A DNA stretch of 64,000 bases from Myxococcota bacterium (lineage in GTDB: Bacteria; Myxococcota_A; UBA796; JAFGLY01): positions 62,001 through 126,000 of the forward strand of contig JAJRWT010000060.1 in assembly GCA_024276675.1 (NCBI GenBank). Direction: 5' to 3'. The translations under genes and the position numbers were made by a program. The notes below the pieces were generated by a model that did not search any database, had not been told where the DNA came from, and was given only the letters and a program-made list of their open reading frames with translations. Positions 63,411 through 64,000 of this stretch are shown here, one piece after another; positions within the stretch are counted from its first letter, which is position 1; each line of letters begins with the position of its first letter.

Positions 63411-64000
63411 ATGACCCCATGGTCCGTTCTTAAAAAACAATTCGGCTTCGTGGACGAAGACGCAGCACGCCTCAAGGCCTTGATCCCTGTCCTAATCCCA
63501 CGAATCGGGCAATGCGCGACCGATACGATGAAAATACTCGTGGAAGAGTTGGAGAACCAAGGGATTACGGTGTCTTCAGAACGCCGAACGAAAATCCAGG
63601 CTGCGCTCATGGAGAGCCTGGAGGAGTTCTTGAAGGGACCCCACGATGAAGAGTTCTGCGAAGCAAGAAAGCGCAAGGCTCATGACTACCTGTATCTTGG
63701 AGCCGACATCACCTCGCTCATGGCAGCGCTTTCCACGTTACGCAGCACAATGTTGGCGTTGGTTTTCGAACATCTTCCCACCGATGAAGCCCAGGAAGCA
63801 GTGATATCGATTTGCAGAGCCATGGACCTGGACATGGCGGTGCTGACCACGACGTTCATGGAGGCAAAAGAGGCCAAAGAACTGCGCAGCCTGCAAGATA
63901 TAATCATCAAGAACATCCCGGCAACGGTGATATGTCTGGACGAAAACGGGCGTGTCAACGCCGCCACCGCCTCCACCTACCGCCTTTTCGGTGAATCATC
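63411..64000 (+). CDS. Globin-like sensor - PAS protein, C-terminus beyond the window (partial)
   Basis: About 196 codons from ATG 63411 to the edge. Residues about 10-150 form a helical domain with a proximal-His pattern (KAHDYLYLGADITSLMAALS) like the globin-coupled-sensor domain. A PAS-like start follows (LDENGRVNAATASTYRLFGE). Such proteins usually continue into a histidine kinase or diguanylate cyclase; the output lies beyond the edge. The start has a weak ribosome-binding site. No stop is seen in the frame. Confidence 0.65.
   Translation, partial: MTPWSVLKKQFGFVDEDAARLKALIPVLIPRIGQCATDTMKILVEELENQGITVSSERRTKIQAALMESLEEFLKGPHDEEFCEARKRKAHDYLYLGADITSLMAALSTLRSTMLALVFEHLPTDEAQEAVISICRAMDLDMAVLTTTFMEAKEAKELRSLQDIIIKNIPATVICLDENGRVNAATASTYRLFGES

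Overview
The window is visibly G+C-rich and looks like a chromosomal segment from a deltaproteobacterial or Myxococcota-type bacterium. The evidence is a set of features typical of that group. There are many lipoproteins with acidic Asp/Ser/Thr-rich linkers, a MopE-type Cys/Asp-rich repeat protein with a beta-helix, and two Ser/Thr kinases fused to a formylglycine-generating-enzyme-like (FGE) domain. There is also an M64-type metallopeptidase ending in a MYXO-CTERM-like Cys/TM/Arg tail, DUF5916 and FadL-like outer-membrane proteins, and the conserved tadA-tRNA-ffs-dnaX-ybaB-recR cluster. TAG, TGA and TAA all serve as normal stop codons. No rRNA, CRISPR array, insertion sequence or prophage is seen.

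Layout. 1-5.6 kb (minus): a translationally coupled ATP-grasp gene and two related lipoproteins, then two more cell-surface lipoproteins. 5.7-9.4 kb: an EF-G paralogue, maf, a 28-bp tandem repeat and yggS. 9.5-11.9 kb (minus): an unrecognised three-gene cassette (coiled-coil protein, small HTH-like protein, proline-rich tail-anchored protein). 12.2-17.7 kb: a Wzt-type polysaccharide ABC ATPase coupled to a frameshifted GT-B glycosyltransferase, a secreted protein, and a decayed membrane-protein gene. 17.7-26.7 kb: a PAS-adenylate cyclase and two paralogous kinase-TM-FGE receptors flanking a DUF5916 outer-membrane barrel. 26.8-35.9 kb: a SRAP (YedK/HMCES) protein, an amber-interrupted OmpP1/FadL-like gene, a TULIP-like lipoprotein, a CHAT-NB-ARC NLR-like protein, an Nramp-like transporter and a single-domain response regulator. 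36-45 kb: small lipoprotein, M64-type peptidase, unknown and TPR proteins, a GH39-like hydrolase, a cytidylate-kinase-like protein, a HAD phosphatase and a large polytopic protein.

44.7-49.2 kb is the DNA-maintenance/translation cluster recR-ybaB-dnaX, SRP RNA, two tRNA-Ser genes and tadA, read leftward from a near-consensus sigma70 promoter. Divergent from it is a short unit with its own promoter and a strong terminator that looks like an undescribed small RNA. 49.4-53.2 kb holds acetyl-CoA synthetase (interrupted by one TAG) and an OFA-family MFS transporter. Each has its own terminator, and their putative promoters share an identical TCATGCTAG core, which suggests co-regulated uptake and activation of acetate or a related monocarboxylate. 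53.3-64 kb: a TldE/PmbA-like protein, a CLC channel, a DedA protein, a second GH-A hydrolase coupled to a HTH regulator, a PH-like protein ending inside a 205-bp inverted-repeat element, two tandem gp5/VgrG-like spike proteins, an IPT/TIG lipoprotein, and the start of a globin-sensor/PAS protein.

Four genes that otherwise look complete or well conserved are interrupted: three by an in-frame TAG and one by a frameshift at a G7 run. This could be real decay or base-level assembly error. Because TAG ends at least a dozen other genes here, a change of genetic code is unlikely.
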